DNA of 9,853 nt from Accumulibacter sp. GTDB taxonomy: Bacteria; Pseudomonadota; Gammaproteobacteria; Burkholderiales; Rhodocyclaceae. The notes under the pieces are model-generated. The model was not told where the DNA came from. It saw nothing but the letters and a program-made list of their open reading frames with translations, and did not search any database. The stretch spans positions 1-9,853 of the forward strand of contig DPSD01000719.1 in NCBI GenBank assembly GCA_003538495.1, written 5' to 3'. How positions within the stretch are numbered: the first letter of the stretch is position 1; every line of letters begins with the position of its first letter. Made by a program: the position numbers and the translations under genes. Below, in pieces: positions 1-6,927 of this stretch.

Positions 1-24
1 AAAGTTGTGTATAAGGATATGCCT

Positions 25-822
25 CTACGCAGGGCCACTTCCGGTCTCAATGTCGTAGTTCATGATCACCAGTTCGACCGTCTGCTTGGGCTTGCCATTG
101 TTCGCGCCAACGGAGTATTTGATGGACAACTCGCGAGCTGCCAGCCCGGCAAAGCAACTGCGGATGTCGGGATGCGCGTTGATCGACAGCATCACTTTGC
201 CTTTGCAGGAGCGCATGGTGGACGAGATCCTCTCGTATTGCGACCAGTCAAAAGGTACGCCGTAGCCCTCGGCTTGCCAGTAGGGCGGGTCCAGGTAGAA
301 GAACGTATGGGGGCGATCGTAGCGCTTGATGCACTCTTCCCACGGCAGGTTCTCAACCGTCGTGCCGCCGGCCAGCCGGAGGTGCGCGGCCGATAGTTTT
401 TCTTCGACTCGTAGCAGATTGATAGTTGGCGCCGTGGTTGCCGTGCCGAAGGTTTGGCTGCTGATGCGGGCTCCGAACGCGTGCTGCTGCAGGTAGAAGA
501 ACCGAGCCGCCCGCTGAATGTCCGTCAGGCTGGCCGGCGCGGACGCCTGCGCCCACTTGAACATCTGCCGAGAAGACAGTGCCCAGCGGAATTGCCGAAC
601 GAATTCGTCCAGATGATTCTGGACCACTCGGTAGAGGTTCACCAGCTCGCCGTTGATGTCATTCAGGACTTCCACAGGCGCTGGAACCGGCCGCAAGAAG
701 TACAGCGCCCCACCGCCGCAAAACACCTCGACGTAGCACTCGTGCGGCGGGAACAACGGGAACAGCTTGGCGGCCAGTCGGCGCTTACCGCCCAGCCAGG
801 GGATGATTGGATTTGCATGCAT
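25..822 (-). CDS. D12-class adenine-N6 DNA methyltransferase (Dam-like, phage type)
   Basis: This 265-residue protein is predicted to move a methyl group from S-adenosylmethionine to the N6 of adenine in a short DNA target. The motifs of the MethyltransfD12 family are present in order: PWLGGKRR at 8-15, the SAM-binding EVFCGGGAL at 32-40, NDIN at 54-57 and the catalytic DPPY at 178-181. Length is close to Dam (about 270-280 residues). The ATG start at 822 has an AAAGG ribosome site (829-833) six bases upstream, and the gene ends with TAG at 25-27. It lies on the same strand as the tail operon, but 286 bases beyond it, so it may be transcribed separately or by read-through. No restriction endonuclease is visible, so it looks like an orphan methylase. 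Such phage enzymes usually protect phage DNA from host restriction or alter gene expression. Family assignment is firm. The target sequence (possibly GATC) cannot be read from the protein. Confidence 0.93.
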   Translation of the reverse strand: MHANPIIPWLGGKRRLAAKLFPLFPPHECYVEVFCGGGALYFLRPVPAPVEVLNDINGELVNLYRVVQNHLDEFVRQFRWALSSRQMFKWAQASAPASLTDIQRAARFFYLQQHAFGARISSQTFGTATTAPTINLLRVEEKLSAAHLRLAGGTTVENLPWEECIKRYDRPHTFFYLDPPYWQAEGYGVPFDWSQYERISSTMRSCKGKVMLSINAHPDIRSCFAGLAARELSIKYSVGANNGKPKQTVELVIMNYDIETGSGPA

Positions 823-1108
823 CTGGAGCCTTTCGCGACGCGTTAAAACAGGCTAGACTCCGGCCGCCACGCGCGTGGTGGGGGGGCCTTGGCCGAGGCT
901 CGCAGATGCTCTCTGCGGGATCAGGTGGCCGGTCTGGTGTTGACGCACCGGGCCGGTCGCCCCTTTCTTTGATGCCGTATCAAGAACTGCGCGCGGGCAC
1001 CCCGCACGCCTAAATTGTCATCTCCCTCACGGTTGGCGCGGGCGCCATGCGTTCGATACGTCGGCCCCGGCTGAATACCTGATGCCCACGGAGCCTGACC
1101 CTATCGCG
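823..1108. other. Gene-poor spacer between tail operon and methylase
   Basis: No gene with a credible start is seen here. The stretch holds a perfect 12-bp palindrome CCACGCGCGTGG (867-878) and two small inverted repeats: GCGGG-CAC-CCCGC at 993-1005 and GGCGC-GG-GCGCC at 1035-1046. Either could form a short hairpin, but neither is followed by a T-run on either strand, so no Rho-independent terminator can be called for the tail operon. An open minus-strand frame (853-1017, 54 codons) has no ATG; it is discussed in the findings. The methylase ribosome site lies at 829-833. No clear -35/-10 pair was found. Confidence 0.5.
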
Positions 1109-1759
1109 TTAAACGTCGGCGGTGAGGCGGACCACATTTACTCCGTCGGCGAGCAGGCTTGCGCGCTTGGCCTGGGCTACGACGACCCCTGTACCTGACC
1201 CTGTTTTGACCGTCGTGGTGAAGGCACCGCTGTTGTTGCAGAACACGATCCCTTCCCAATCGGTGGGGACAATCACGGCGCGGTTGCCGGTCAGCACGCC
1301 GCTGATTGTCAGGTATCGGCAGCGGGCTTCGGCGGCGCTGAGGGTGACGTCGGCGGCGGTTACCGTGATGGCCGCCCGGCTGGTCAGATGGCGCGGTTCT
1401 ACCCAGGCGCGGTGGTCGGTGTAGCTGGTCACCGAGCTGGCGCCGGTGACGACGGTGTAGAGCGGAATCTGGCCGGCCGAGTAGCCGGTGGTGTTGGACG
1501 AGACGACGCCCGCACGCGTGGCCTGCACGTAGTTGGTCTGGCTGGCAGTGAGTGTGAGCGTGCCGTTGGCGATCGCCGTCAGGGCACCGTCGACCAGCAT
1601 CGTGCCGCCGTAGTATCCCCAGGTGAGACCGGCGCAGGTGGAAGCCCGTCGGCCGAAGATCGTGGCTGGCGACGCCGCGTCGAGCAGGGCGTTGGCGGTG
1701 ATCTCCTTGCTGGCTTGCGCCTGGGTGAGAAGGTCGAGGAGCGTGGCGCTGTGTGACAT
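1109..1759 (-). CDS. Small tail-fibre-like structural protein
   Basis: This 216-residue protein is probably a minor tail or fibre component displayed near the tail tip. Residues about 30-118 (DAASPATIFGRR, GLTWGYYGG, then IANGTLTLTASQTNYV and PLYTVVTG) form a Ser/Thr/Gly-rich beta pattern that I recognise from uncharacterised proteins just downstream of prophage tail-tip genes. Residues about 148-216 (LTISGVLTGNRAVIVP, TTTVKTGSGTGVVVAQ, LLADGVNVVRL) resemble a common C-terminal beta module of phage fibres. There is no signal peptide or membrane segment. The ATG at 1759 follows the stop of the tail-tip gene after three bases. Its ribosome site GAGG (1766-1769) reaches into that stop codon, so the two are surely co-transcribed. 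It is the last gene of the cassette, and no fibre-assembly chaperone follows. That it is a phage structural protein is fairly sure; receptor binding is inference from position. Confidence 0.72.
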   Translation of the reverse strand: MSHSATLLDLLTQAQASKEITANALLDAASPATIFGRRASTCAGLTWGYYGGTMLVDGALTAIANGTLTLTASQTNYVQATRAGVVSSNTTGYSAGQIPLYTVVTGASSVTSYTDHRAWVEPRHLTSRAAITVTAADVTLSAAEARCRYLTISGVLTGNRAVIVPTDWEGIVFCNNSGAFTTTVKTGSGTGVVVAQAKRASLLADGVNVVRLTADV

Positions 1760-1762
1760 GAC

Positions 1763-4700
1763 TTACCTCGTGATTGCCGTGGTCAGGGGGTAGCCGCGGC
1801 CGACGGTTGCCGATCGCTGGTACACCTTGAGGTACAGGGTGGATTGGTTGGTGCCGAAGTCGGTCACCTGGGCGCCGCTGGAGTACGCGCACGACGGGCT
1901 GCTGGCGGTGATCGTGCGCTTGAGCGTGGCGTAGCTGCCATCGGCGTAGACCTCGATATCGTAGGTCTCGGCAGCCTCACCCAGCTCGGCGTCCACGCCG
2001 TCGAGCCACTCGCCGCCCTTGCGCGTTCGCCGAGTCCAGGTCAGCGACCAGTCGGCCGTGCCTGGATCGCGGGAGCCGTTGAGCAGGACCGGCGACAGGG
2101 GCTTGAGGTTGACCGCGGCGTAGGTCATGGCGCGGTCGCTGTCGGTACTGAAGTCGCGGCCGCTGGTGATCGCGCGGAACAGCCTGGCCGCGCCGATGTC
2201 GGCGTTGGTCAGGGGCAGGACCTGCAAGTCGGCCGAGTCGAGCAGGACGACGACGTCACTGGTGGCGTGCAGGCCCATCGCCCACTCGCTGCCAAAGCGA
2301 CCGCGCAGCAGGTTGCTCAGGACGTAGGTTGAGCCGCTCTGCAGCGTGCAGCTGCGGGCGGCGATGATCTCCCAGCGACCCGCGGCCCCATAGGCAAAAT
2401 GGTTGGCTCCGGCGAGCATGGCCAATTCGCTGACGTCGGATAGCGTGCCGCTGGTGAGGGTAACGGTCAGCCGGCTGGCGGCGTCGATCAGTCGCGACTC
2501 GACGACGCCGATAGTGGTCGTCGCGACGCCTATCGTTGCCCCTGGGGGAGCGAAGTCGAGCGGCTGGCCCCAGGTCGCGCCGGCATCGGCAGAGCGCATC
2601 AGGGCGCCGCCGGGCCACGCCGAATCGGCGCCGCACATGGCCACCGGGAAGCCCACGCCATCCTGCGAACTGCCCAGGCGCGGCAGGTCGAGCAGCGCGT
2701 AGGTCGACGGACCAAGCGGCGTCAGCGTCGTCGGGCCGGTAGTGCTGGGCACCACGCCAAGTGCGGCAGGCGTATAGACAGCCGCGCGCTCCAGCGTCGC
2801 ACGGCACTCGACGCGGTTATCGCTGGTGTAATTGACGGTCGTCAGACGAACGGTGATCGAACCTTCCGGTGTCGGCAGCGTCACCACGTCGGCCGGCTCC
2901 AGGTGCAGGTAGGTGGCCGGCAGGTTGAAGCTGATCTGCGTGCGCGCCAGCCACGCGGCGTAGAGCAGCACCTCGGCCTTGCCGGCTGCTTCGCCGGCGT
3001 CGAGAACGATCGGCAGGTCGACGACGGTCTCGCGGATCGTCGACGACGACAGGCGCTCGGCGTACTGGCTGCCGGCGTCGTACTCGCGGGCGCTATCCAG
3101 GTATCGGACGGTCAGCCGCCGGGGCAATTGGCTGTCGACCTCGCGTGCTTGCGTGATCTGCACGCCGGGTTCCTGGCTGGTGCCACGGGCATCGAAGTCG
3201 CCGGCGGCGATGGTCGCCACCGAGGCGCCGCCGCGCGGCTTGAAGGTCAGCTTGTAGCCGCGCTGGACCACGTCAAACGGCCAGGACGCCTGCAGCGGCT
3301 CCAGCGCGCTGCGCAGCGTCCCGACGCTGCCGATGCGGTAGCCCCGCACCGATGATGTGAGCGCGCTGACATCGATGTCACCGGCCGAGAGTAGCCCGGA
3401 TTGCAGACACTCGGCAGAGACAACAGTCGATAGCATCTGGCCGGCGCCGATCCTGCTGGCGTAGATGTACGCGGCTATCGACGTAGTCTGCGATACCACC
3501 AATGTAGCGCCCAGGAAAGGCACACATGCCCGCCATAAGGTACTCGCCGGTAGCGTGAGCGCGGTCCAGGTAATACCGTCAAGCGAAGTGTACCCCTGGT
3601 TAGAGCCGTAACCGACCGTGACGAAGTAATCAACAGTCCATGACAAGCCCTTGAAGTTCAGGCCGCTGCCCATCCGGGTAGTCCACGTAACGCCGTCCGG
3701 CGACGACGCTATCGCCACGCCACCTGAAAATCCCACAGCCACAAACAGACCAGCACCCCACGCGATCGCGTTCCAGTTTCCTGACCCGGACATGGCGTGC
3801 TCGGTCCACGTCAGCCCATCGACTGATGTTGCGCAGTAGTTCGTGCCCCCAGCCAGTGCGCAAAAAACGGACCCGTTGTGCGTGATCGGTCCCCACGTGC
3901 GATTATTCGGCATCGTCCCGCGCTGCCAGTTTGTTCCGTCAGTCGTGACTCCGCAGTACAAACCGCTCACCGTCGCTACAAAGCGCCCACCGCCGTAGCA
4001 GATCCCGCTGTATGAGGATGGCGCATAGGGCGGGTATGGGTTCGTCGGGAACGTGACCCAGTTCTGACCAACGTTCGACACGATGTGTGACCACGACGCC
4101 CCATCGTCGACTGATTTCTCGCACCCGTAGCCGGAGTTCATGGTGATGAAAATTCCGGCGCCGTAAGCTGTGCAGTACCGGCCCTCGGTCGTTGAAGTCG
4201 TGACCTGCGTCCATGTCTGCCCATCGTGCGTGATAGAGATTCGATTGGACGATCCGCTATCCCCGGCAACCGCAATGGCCGTCGTCGGCGAGGCGGCCAT
4301 GCTTCCCCAACTGTCAGACGCAGAGAGCGCGAACTGCGTTGCGGTCCAAGCGATAGGCGCCGCAGCCATCATCACCTCCGCCTTGATCTGCGCCCCCATC
4401 AAGCTGTTCGCGTACTTCGCCAGCGCCAGATCCTGAAACACCAGATAGGCCAGCCCGCGCCAGGCCGGCGTGTTGGCAACGCCCAGCGTTGCCTGCATGC
4501 GCGGATCGGCGGCCTGGGTGTCCGTCCCTTTGTACAGCGTCCAGCCGGCGGCCGACTGGTTGCTTGCGGCGATCGTGTTCGGGTCGCTGGAGCCGGCGTC
4601 GTAGACCAGATCGCTCCTAATCCACAGCCGCCTGATGCCGACAATCGGCCCTTTGCAGAGCGCGACGGCGAAGGTGGCGCTATAGCTGTAGGTCTTGGTG

Positions 4701-5011
4701 GTCGTCTTGCTGCCGCTGCCCTTGCCGCCGCTCTTTTTCTTCTTGACCGTCTCTTTCAAGCGGTTGTTTTCCAGCCAGATCACATTGCCGACCACCGTCA
4801 CCGTGCCGTAGACACGCGGAATCGGCGCACCGTAGGTGCTGGTCTGAACGGTCAGGTCGTCGAGGCGCGGGCCGGCCGCCGTCGGCCCCTTCGGCGGATC
4901 GATCAAGCCACCGAGCGATAGGCCGATCTGCACGCCCAGCCACGGGTTCTGAGCGAAATAGCCAATAACGCCGCCGGCGATGCCACCGAGGATCTGCCCT
5001 GCGCTGCTCAT
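1763..5011 (-). CDS. Tail-tip / host-specificity protein (GTA g15-like, Phage-tail_3 type) with inserted beta-propeller
   Basis: At 1082 residues this is the largest gene and most likely the central tip protein, which contacts the host surface and closes the tube until DNA ejection. Residues 5-36 are glycine-rich and hydrophobic, followed by GPRLDDLTVQTSTYG (47-61) and IPRVYGTV, the typical start of this family. Residues 87-105 form a Lys/Gly/Ser-rich loop. Residues about 107-215 (YSYSATFAVALCKGPI onward) continue the conserved hub fold. A six-repeat Asp-box propeller (about 221-520) then interrupts the protein. The Phage-tail_3-like hub resumes at LSTVVSAECLQSGL (527-540), with RGYRIG, WPFDVVQRGYKLTFKPRG and a second tip domain containing SADAGATW (807-814). 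Residues about 972-1082 resemble a fibronectin-III-like C-terminus. It starts one base after the peptidase stop (TGA G ATG) and is probably translated by coupling. Unlike RcGTA g15, no TIM-barrel domain is seen. The family is firm; the exact role at the tip is inferred from relatives. Confidence 0.88.
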   Translation of the reverse strand: MSSAGQILGGIAGGVIGYFAQNPWLGVQIGLSLGGLIDPPKGPTAAGPRLDDLTVQTSTYGAPIPRVYGTVTVVGNVIWLENNRLKETVKKKKSGGKGSGSKTTTKTYSYSATFAVALCKGPIVGIRRLWIRSDLVYDAGSSDPNTIAASNQSAAGWTLYKGTDTQAADPRMQATLGVANTPAWRGLAYLVFQDLALAKYANSLMGAQIKAEVMMAAAPIAWTATQFALSASDSWGSMAASPTTAIAVAGDSGSSNRISITHDGQTWTQVTTSTTEGRYCTAYGAGIFITMNSGYGCEKSVDDGASWSHIVSNVGQNWVTFPTNPYPPYAPSSYSGICYGGGRFVATVSGLYCGVTTDGTNWQRGTMPNNRTWGPITHNGSVFCALAGGTNYCATSVDGLTWTEHAMSGSGNWNAIAWGAGLFVAVGFSGGVAIASSPDGVTWTTRMGSGLNFKGLSWTVDYFVTVGYGSNQGYTSLDGITWTALTLPASTLWRACVPFLGATLVVSQTTSIAAYIYASRIGAGQMLSTVVSAECLQSGLLSAGDIDVSALTSSVRGYRIGSVGTLRSALEPLQASWPFDVVQRGYKLTFKPRGGASVATIAAGDFDARGTSQEPGVQITQAREVDSQLPRRLTVRYLDSAREYDAGSQYAERLSSSTIRETVVDLPIVLDAGEAAGKAEVLLYAAWLARTQISFNLPATYLHLEPADVVTLPTPEGSITVRLTTVNYTSDNRVECRATLERAAVYTPAALGVVPSTTGPTTLTPLGPSTYALLDLPRLGSSQDGVGFPVAMCGADSAWPGGALMRSADAGATWGQPLDFAPPGATIGVATTTIGVVESRLIDAASRLTVTLTSGTLSDVSELAMLAGANHFAYGAAGRWEIIAARSCTLQSGSTYVLSNLLRGRFGSEWAMGLHATSDVVVLLDSADLQVLPLTNADIGAARLFRAITSGRDFSTDSDRAMTYAAVNLKPLSPVLLNGSRDPGTADWSLTWTRRTRKGGEWLDGVDAELGEAAETYDIEVYADGSYATLKRTITASSPSCAYSSGAQVTDFGTNQSTLYLKVYQRSATVGRGYPLTTAITR
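3452..4354 (-). other. Asp-box (BNR-like) beta-propeller domain inside the tail-tip protein
   Basis: This covers residues about 220-520 of the tail-tip protein. Six Asp-box motifs of the form S/T-x-D-G-x-T/S/N-W are visible, with their Asp at residues 263, 303, 358, 398, 439 and 478 (HDGQTW, DDGASW, TDGTNW, VDGLTW, PDGVTW, LDGITW). Spacings are 40, 55, 40, 41 and 39 residues. Between them recurs a strand such as YGGGRFVATV, WGAGLFVAVG or WTVDYFVTVG. This is the pattern of sialidase/BNR-type propeller blades, and a seventh, degenerate blade may close the ring near 490-520. Asp-box propellers often sit in proteins that bind or cleave glycans, but no sialidase catalytic residues can be identified, so glycan binding is only a suggestion. 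The codons of the six motifs differ, so this is not a recent tandem duplication. Confidence 0.8.
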
Positions 5012-5012
5012 C

Positions 5013-5435
5013 TCAGACTACCCCGACGAATCGATAGACACGGACGATGCGAGCCAACCAGGTGGCGTCGATGTTGTGCTCGCAGCACAGGCCGGGCGCT
5101 TCCCAGGCGTGGATCAAGGTCTCGCCGGCGAGGATCGCCAGGTGCTGCGGCTCGCCAGTGAAGCGCATCAGCAGCACGTCGCCGGGTTGTTTGGCGTCGA
5201 TATCGAAAACCCGCTCCAGGCAGGGCTGCGCGTCGAGCGCCGCTTCCAGCAGGCCGTTGGCCGGCAGCGTCCCGTAGCCTTCCTGGTCGAGATAGCTGCA
5301 GCCAAGCGCGCCGGCGACGTGGACCACCAGGCCGGCGCAATCGATGCCGCCATTGGCGCCCGGCTGGCGCCCCTGGTGGCGAAACGGCGTACCCAGGCAG
5401 GCGCTCGCCGCGGCGACGATCTGGTCGGCGGTCAT
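5013..5435 (-). CDS. Phage NlpC/P60-family cell-wall peptidase (tail tip, GTA g14-like)
   Basis: This 140-residue protein is predicted to cut peptide bonds in peptidoglycan so that the tail can pass the cell wall. The NlpC/P60 active site is visible: Cys33 in GIDCAGLV, His98 in PQHLAIL and His109 in LIHAWE as the likely third residue. PGDVLLMRF (84-92) is the usual strand before the histidine. Length suits the short phage-type subfamily (about 130-150 residues), a catalytic domain without added wall-binding domains. The reading frame stays open for another 800 bases upstream, but that extension is an Arg-rich shadow of the hub gene. The ATG at 5435, forming an ATGA overlap with the hub stop (5432-5435), is the correct start. 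It ends one base before the tail-tip gene. No signal peptide is seen, as expected for a virion-borne enzyme. In RcGTA the equivalent protein sits at the same place in gene order. Confidence 0.92.
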   Translation of the reverse strand: MTADQIVAAASACLGTPFRHQGRQPGANGGIDCAGLVVHVAGALGCSYLDQEGYGTLPANGLLEAALDAQPCLERVFDIDAKQPGDVLLMRFTGEPQHLAILAGETLIHAWEAPGLCCEHNIDATWLARIVRVYRFVGVV

Positions 5436-6286
5436 GCGCCGGTCCCCGCCTGGGCATAGACACTGCCGGCCGGAATGTACGGAAAGCCACCAAAGTTGGC
5501 GATGTTGCTGAAGTTGGCGGTGCCATTCCAGCGCCACTGGCAATCGCTCATCCGTTTGCGGCAACCGCGGGTCATGGTGTAGGCGTCGCCGGCCACCGGC
5601 AGGTAGTAGAAGGACTCGAAGACCTCGATGGTGCCGTTGGCCAGGTAAATCTTGACCTCCAGTGGCTTCTGGCCAACGTTGGCGCCGCTCGTGAACTTGA
5701 TCGTGCCGGCCGCGAAGACGTCGTCGGCCTCGCCGCGCGCGGTGTCCTGGAAGCGCGACGCACTGACCACGCCGGTCAGCGTGCCGGTCACGGTGTTGGC
5801 GGCGACCGGAACCATGCAGCCACCGTAGGTTTGCGACAGGAAGACCTTCGGGCATTGCGCGGTGAACGTCTCGCCGACGGTCTGCCCGAGGACATCGACC
5901 AGCGATAGGCCGTCGATCTGGTAGCGGTCGTCGCGCAAGGTCGTCGCGCCGAACAGCCCCGCGGACACCGGCTCGTCGTCCTCGACCGGGCTGGTCCAGG
6001 TAGTGGCGAAGCCATAGACGCGGGCGCCGTCGAACAAGCCGCTGCCGAGTGCTGCGCGGCTGATCCCGGCGGCGCCGGCGATGCCTCCGAGATCGATGCT
6101 CGCCGGGGCGAAGGCGTCGCCGGCCGAATAGCCGGTGAATTCGTAGCCCGAGGTGCTCAGGTAGACCTGGCCGTTGCTCATCGTCAGGTCGCGCGGGTGG
6201 TCGGTGAGCCGGATCGTCGCGCCGCTGACCGGCACGATGCGGCAGCACAGCACGCGATAGCGGTAGTCGGCGACGACCGATTTCAT
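5432..6286 (-). CDS. Tail hub protein, DUF2163 / phage BR0599 family (GTA g13-like)
   Basis: This 284-residue protein should form the hub ring linking the distal tail ring to the tip protein. The N-terminal half (about 20-165) carries DUF2163 features: TIRLTDHPRDL (24-34), YEFTGYSAGDAFAPASIDL (48-66) and DGLSLVDVLGQTVGE (125-139). The C-terminal half is the BR0599 domain, with GCRKRMSDCQWRWNGTANFS (241-260) and NIANFGGFPYIP. Four cysteines (145, 157, 242, 249) match the arrangement expected for an iron-sulphur ligand set in this lambda gpL-related family; that is inference. It overlaps the DUF2460 gene by ATGA at 6283-6286 and the peptidase gene by ATGA at 5432-5435. No strong ribosome site is seen, so translation probably depends on coupling. 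Length is normal for the family. Confidence in the family is high. Confidence 0.92.
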   Translation of the reverse strand: MKSVVADYRYRVLCCRIVPVSGATIRLTDHPRDLTMSNGQVYLSTSGYEFTGYSAGDAFAPASIDLGGIAGAAGISRAALGSGLFDGARVYGFATTWTSPVEDDEPVSAGLFGATTLRDDRYQIDGLSLVDVLGQTVGETFTAQCPKVFLSQTYGGCMVPVAANTVTGTLTGVVSASRFQDTARGEADDVFAAGTIKFTSGANVGQKPLEVKIYLANGTIEVFESFYYLPVAGDAYTMTRGCRKRMSDCQWRWNGTANFSNIANFGGFPYIPAGSVYAQAGTGA

Positions 6287-6927
6287 GGCGCGAGCAGCTC
6301 GACCAGTTCGACGTTGTTCAGCTGGCGATGATTCGGCGCCAGCTGGTCGACGTCGACGGTGGTGTCGAAGCGCACCGGGATGTCGAACTGACAGCCGCCG
6401 GTGATCACGTCGGCCGGGTAGCTCGGCGCCGGCGAGATCGTCACCCGGCCGGTGGTGGTGTCGACGCTCACGCCCGAGCTGAGCAGCACGCCGTTCTTGG
6501 CCACCACGACGGTACCCGCCACCGGCTTGAAGATGGTCCTGAATGGCCGACCGATCGCCAGACCGGCCTGATCCTTGCCGTACTCCTTGCGCAACTGATA
6601 GACGCCGCTCGACACATAGAGCAGTGTCTGGTCGTCCTTGGTCGGCGCCGTGCGGCCATCCGCGGCGGTCGTAAAATCGTCCAGCGCTTTGACGCGAAAG
6701 CCCGAGAACTTGCCGTAGCAGCGGTCGTAGAGATACTTGACCTTGACGCCAACGTCGGCGCGGTCGGCGCGGTAGATCAGCCGGAAGCGGCGCACCGGGT
6801 ACGGATGGACCAGCTTGCGGTACTCGCCGCCGCCGGCGGTGCGGGTGATCTGCACATCGTACTCATCGGCCCAGGACGAGCCGTAGGCGATCGCCGCCGA
6901 GATCCGCTGTTCGAGAAACTCAGCCAT
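6283..6927 (-). CDS. Distal tail protein, DUF2460 family (GTA g12-like)
   Basis: This 214-residue protein is expected to form the distal-tail ring that joins the tail tube to the hub. Family features run the full length: ISAAIAYGSSWADEYDVQI near the start, YPVRRFRLIYR (43-53), the conserved GKFSGFRVKALDDFTT (72-87), YQLRKEYG, RPFRTIFKPVAGTVVV (126-141), VDTTTGRVTISPAP (155-168) and the C-terminal FDIPVRFDTTVDV. The length matches relatives of about 200-215 residues. The ATG at 6927 lies inside the end of the tape-measure gene (8-base overlap, 6920-6927), and the stop overlaps the hub gene start. The upstream sequence has only a weak AGGG, so coupled translation is likely. It is an intact, ordinary member of the family and gives a secure anchor for reading the cassette as GTA-like in order. 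Confidence 0.93.
   Translation of the reverse strand: MAEFLEQRISAAIAYGSSWADEYDVQITRTAGGGEYRKLVHPYPVRRFRLIYRADRADVGVKVKYLYDRCYGKFSGFRVKALDDFTTAADGRTAPTKDDQTLLYVSSGVYQLRKEYGKDQAGLAIGRPFRTIFKPVAGTVVVAKNGVLLSSGVSVDTTTGRVTISPAPSYPADVITGGCQFDIPVRFDTTVDVDQLAPNHRQLNNVELVELLAP

Noticed and set aside
993..1046. Possible Rho-independent terminators after the tail operon
   Set aside because: The two inverted repeats have only five-base-pair stems and no following T-run on either strand.
839..1113. Direct repeat CGCGTTAAA at 839-847 and 1105-1113 as a possible attachment or insertion mark
   Set aside because: Nine bases is too short to be meaningful here, one copy runs into a coding region, and no integrase or mobile gene lies between the copies.
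1101..1892. 263-codon minus-strand frame overlapping the fibre and tail-tip genes
   Set aside because: It is full of Arg, His and Gln, while the overlapping frame (1109-1759) has a ribosome site and recognisable phage protein sequence.
3452..4354. Recent tandem duplication as the origin of the propeller repeats
   Set aside because: The six Asp-box motifs use different codons and different intervening residues, so the repeats are old rather than a fresh DNA-level duplication.
4226..4921. 231-codon plus-strand open frame
   Set aside because: Arg/Gly/Ala-rich composition and full antisense overlap with the tail-tip gene mark it as a shadow.
5436..6248. Long N-terminal extension of the peptidase reading frame
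   Set aside because: The added sequence is Arg/Pro-rich, overlaps the well-supported hub gene along its whole length, and has no domain. The ATGA overlap at 5432-5435 gives the natural start.
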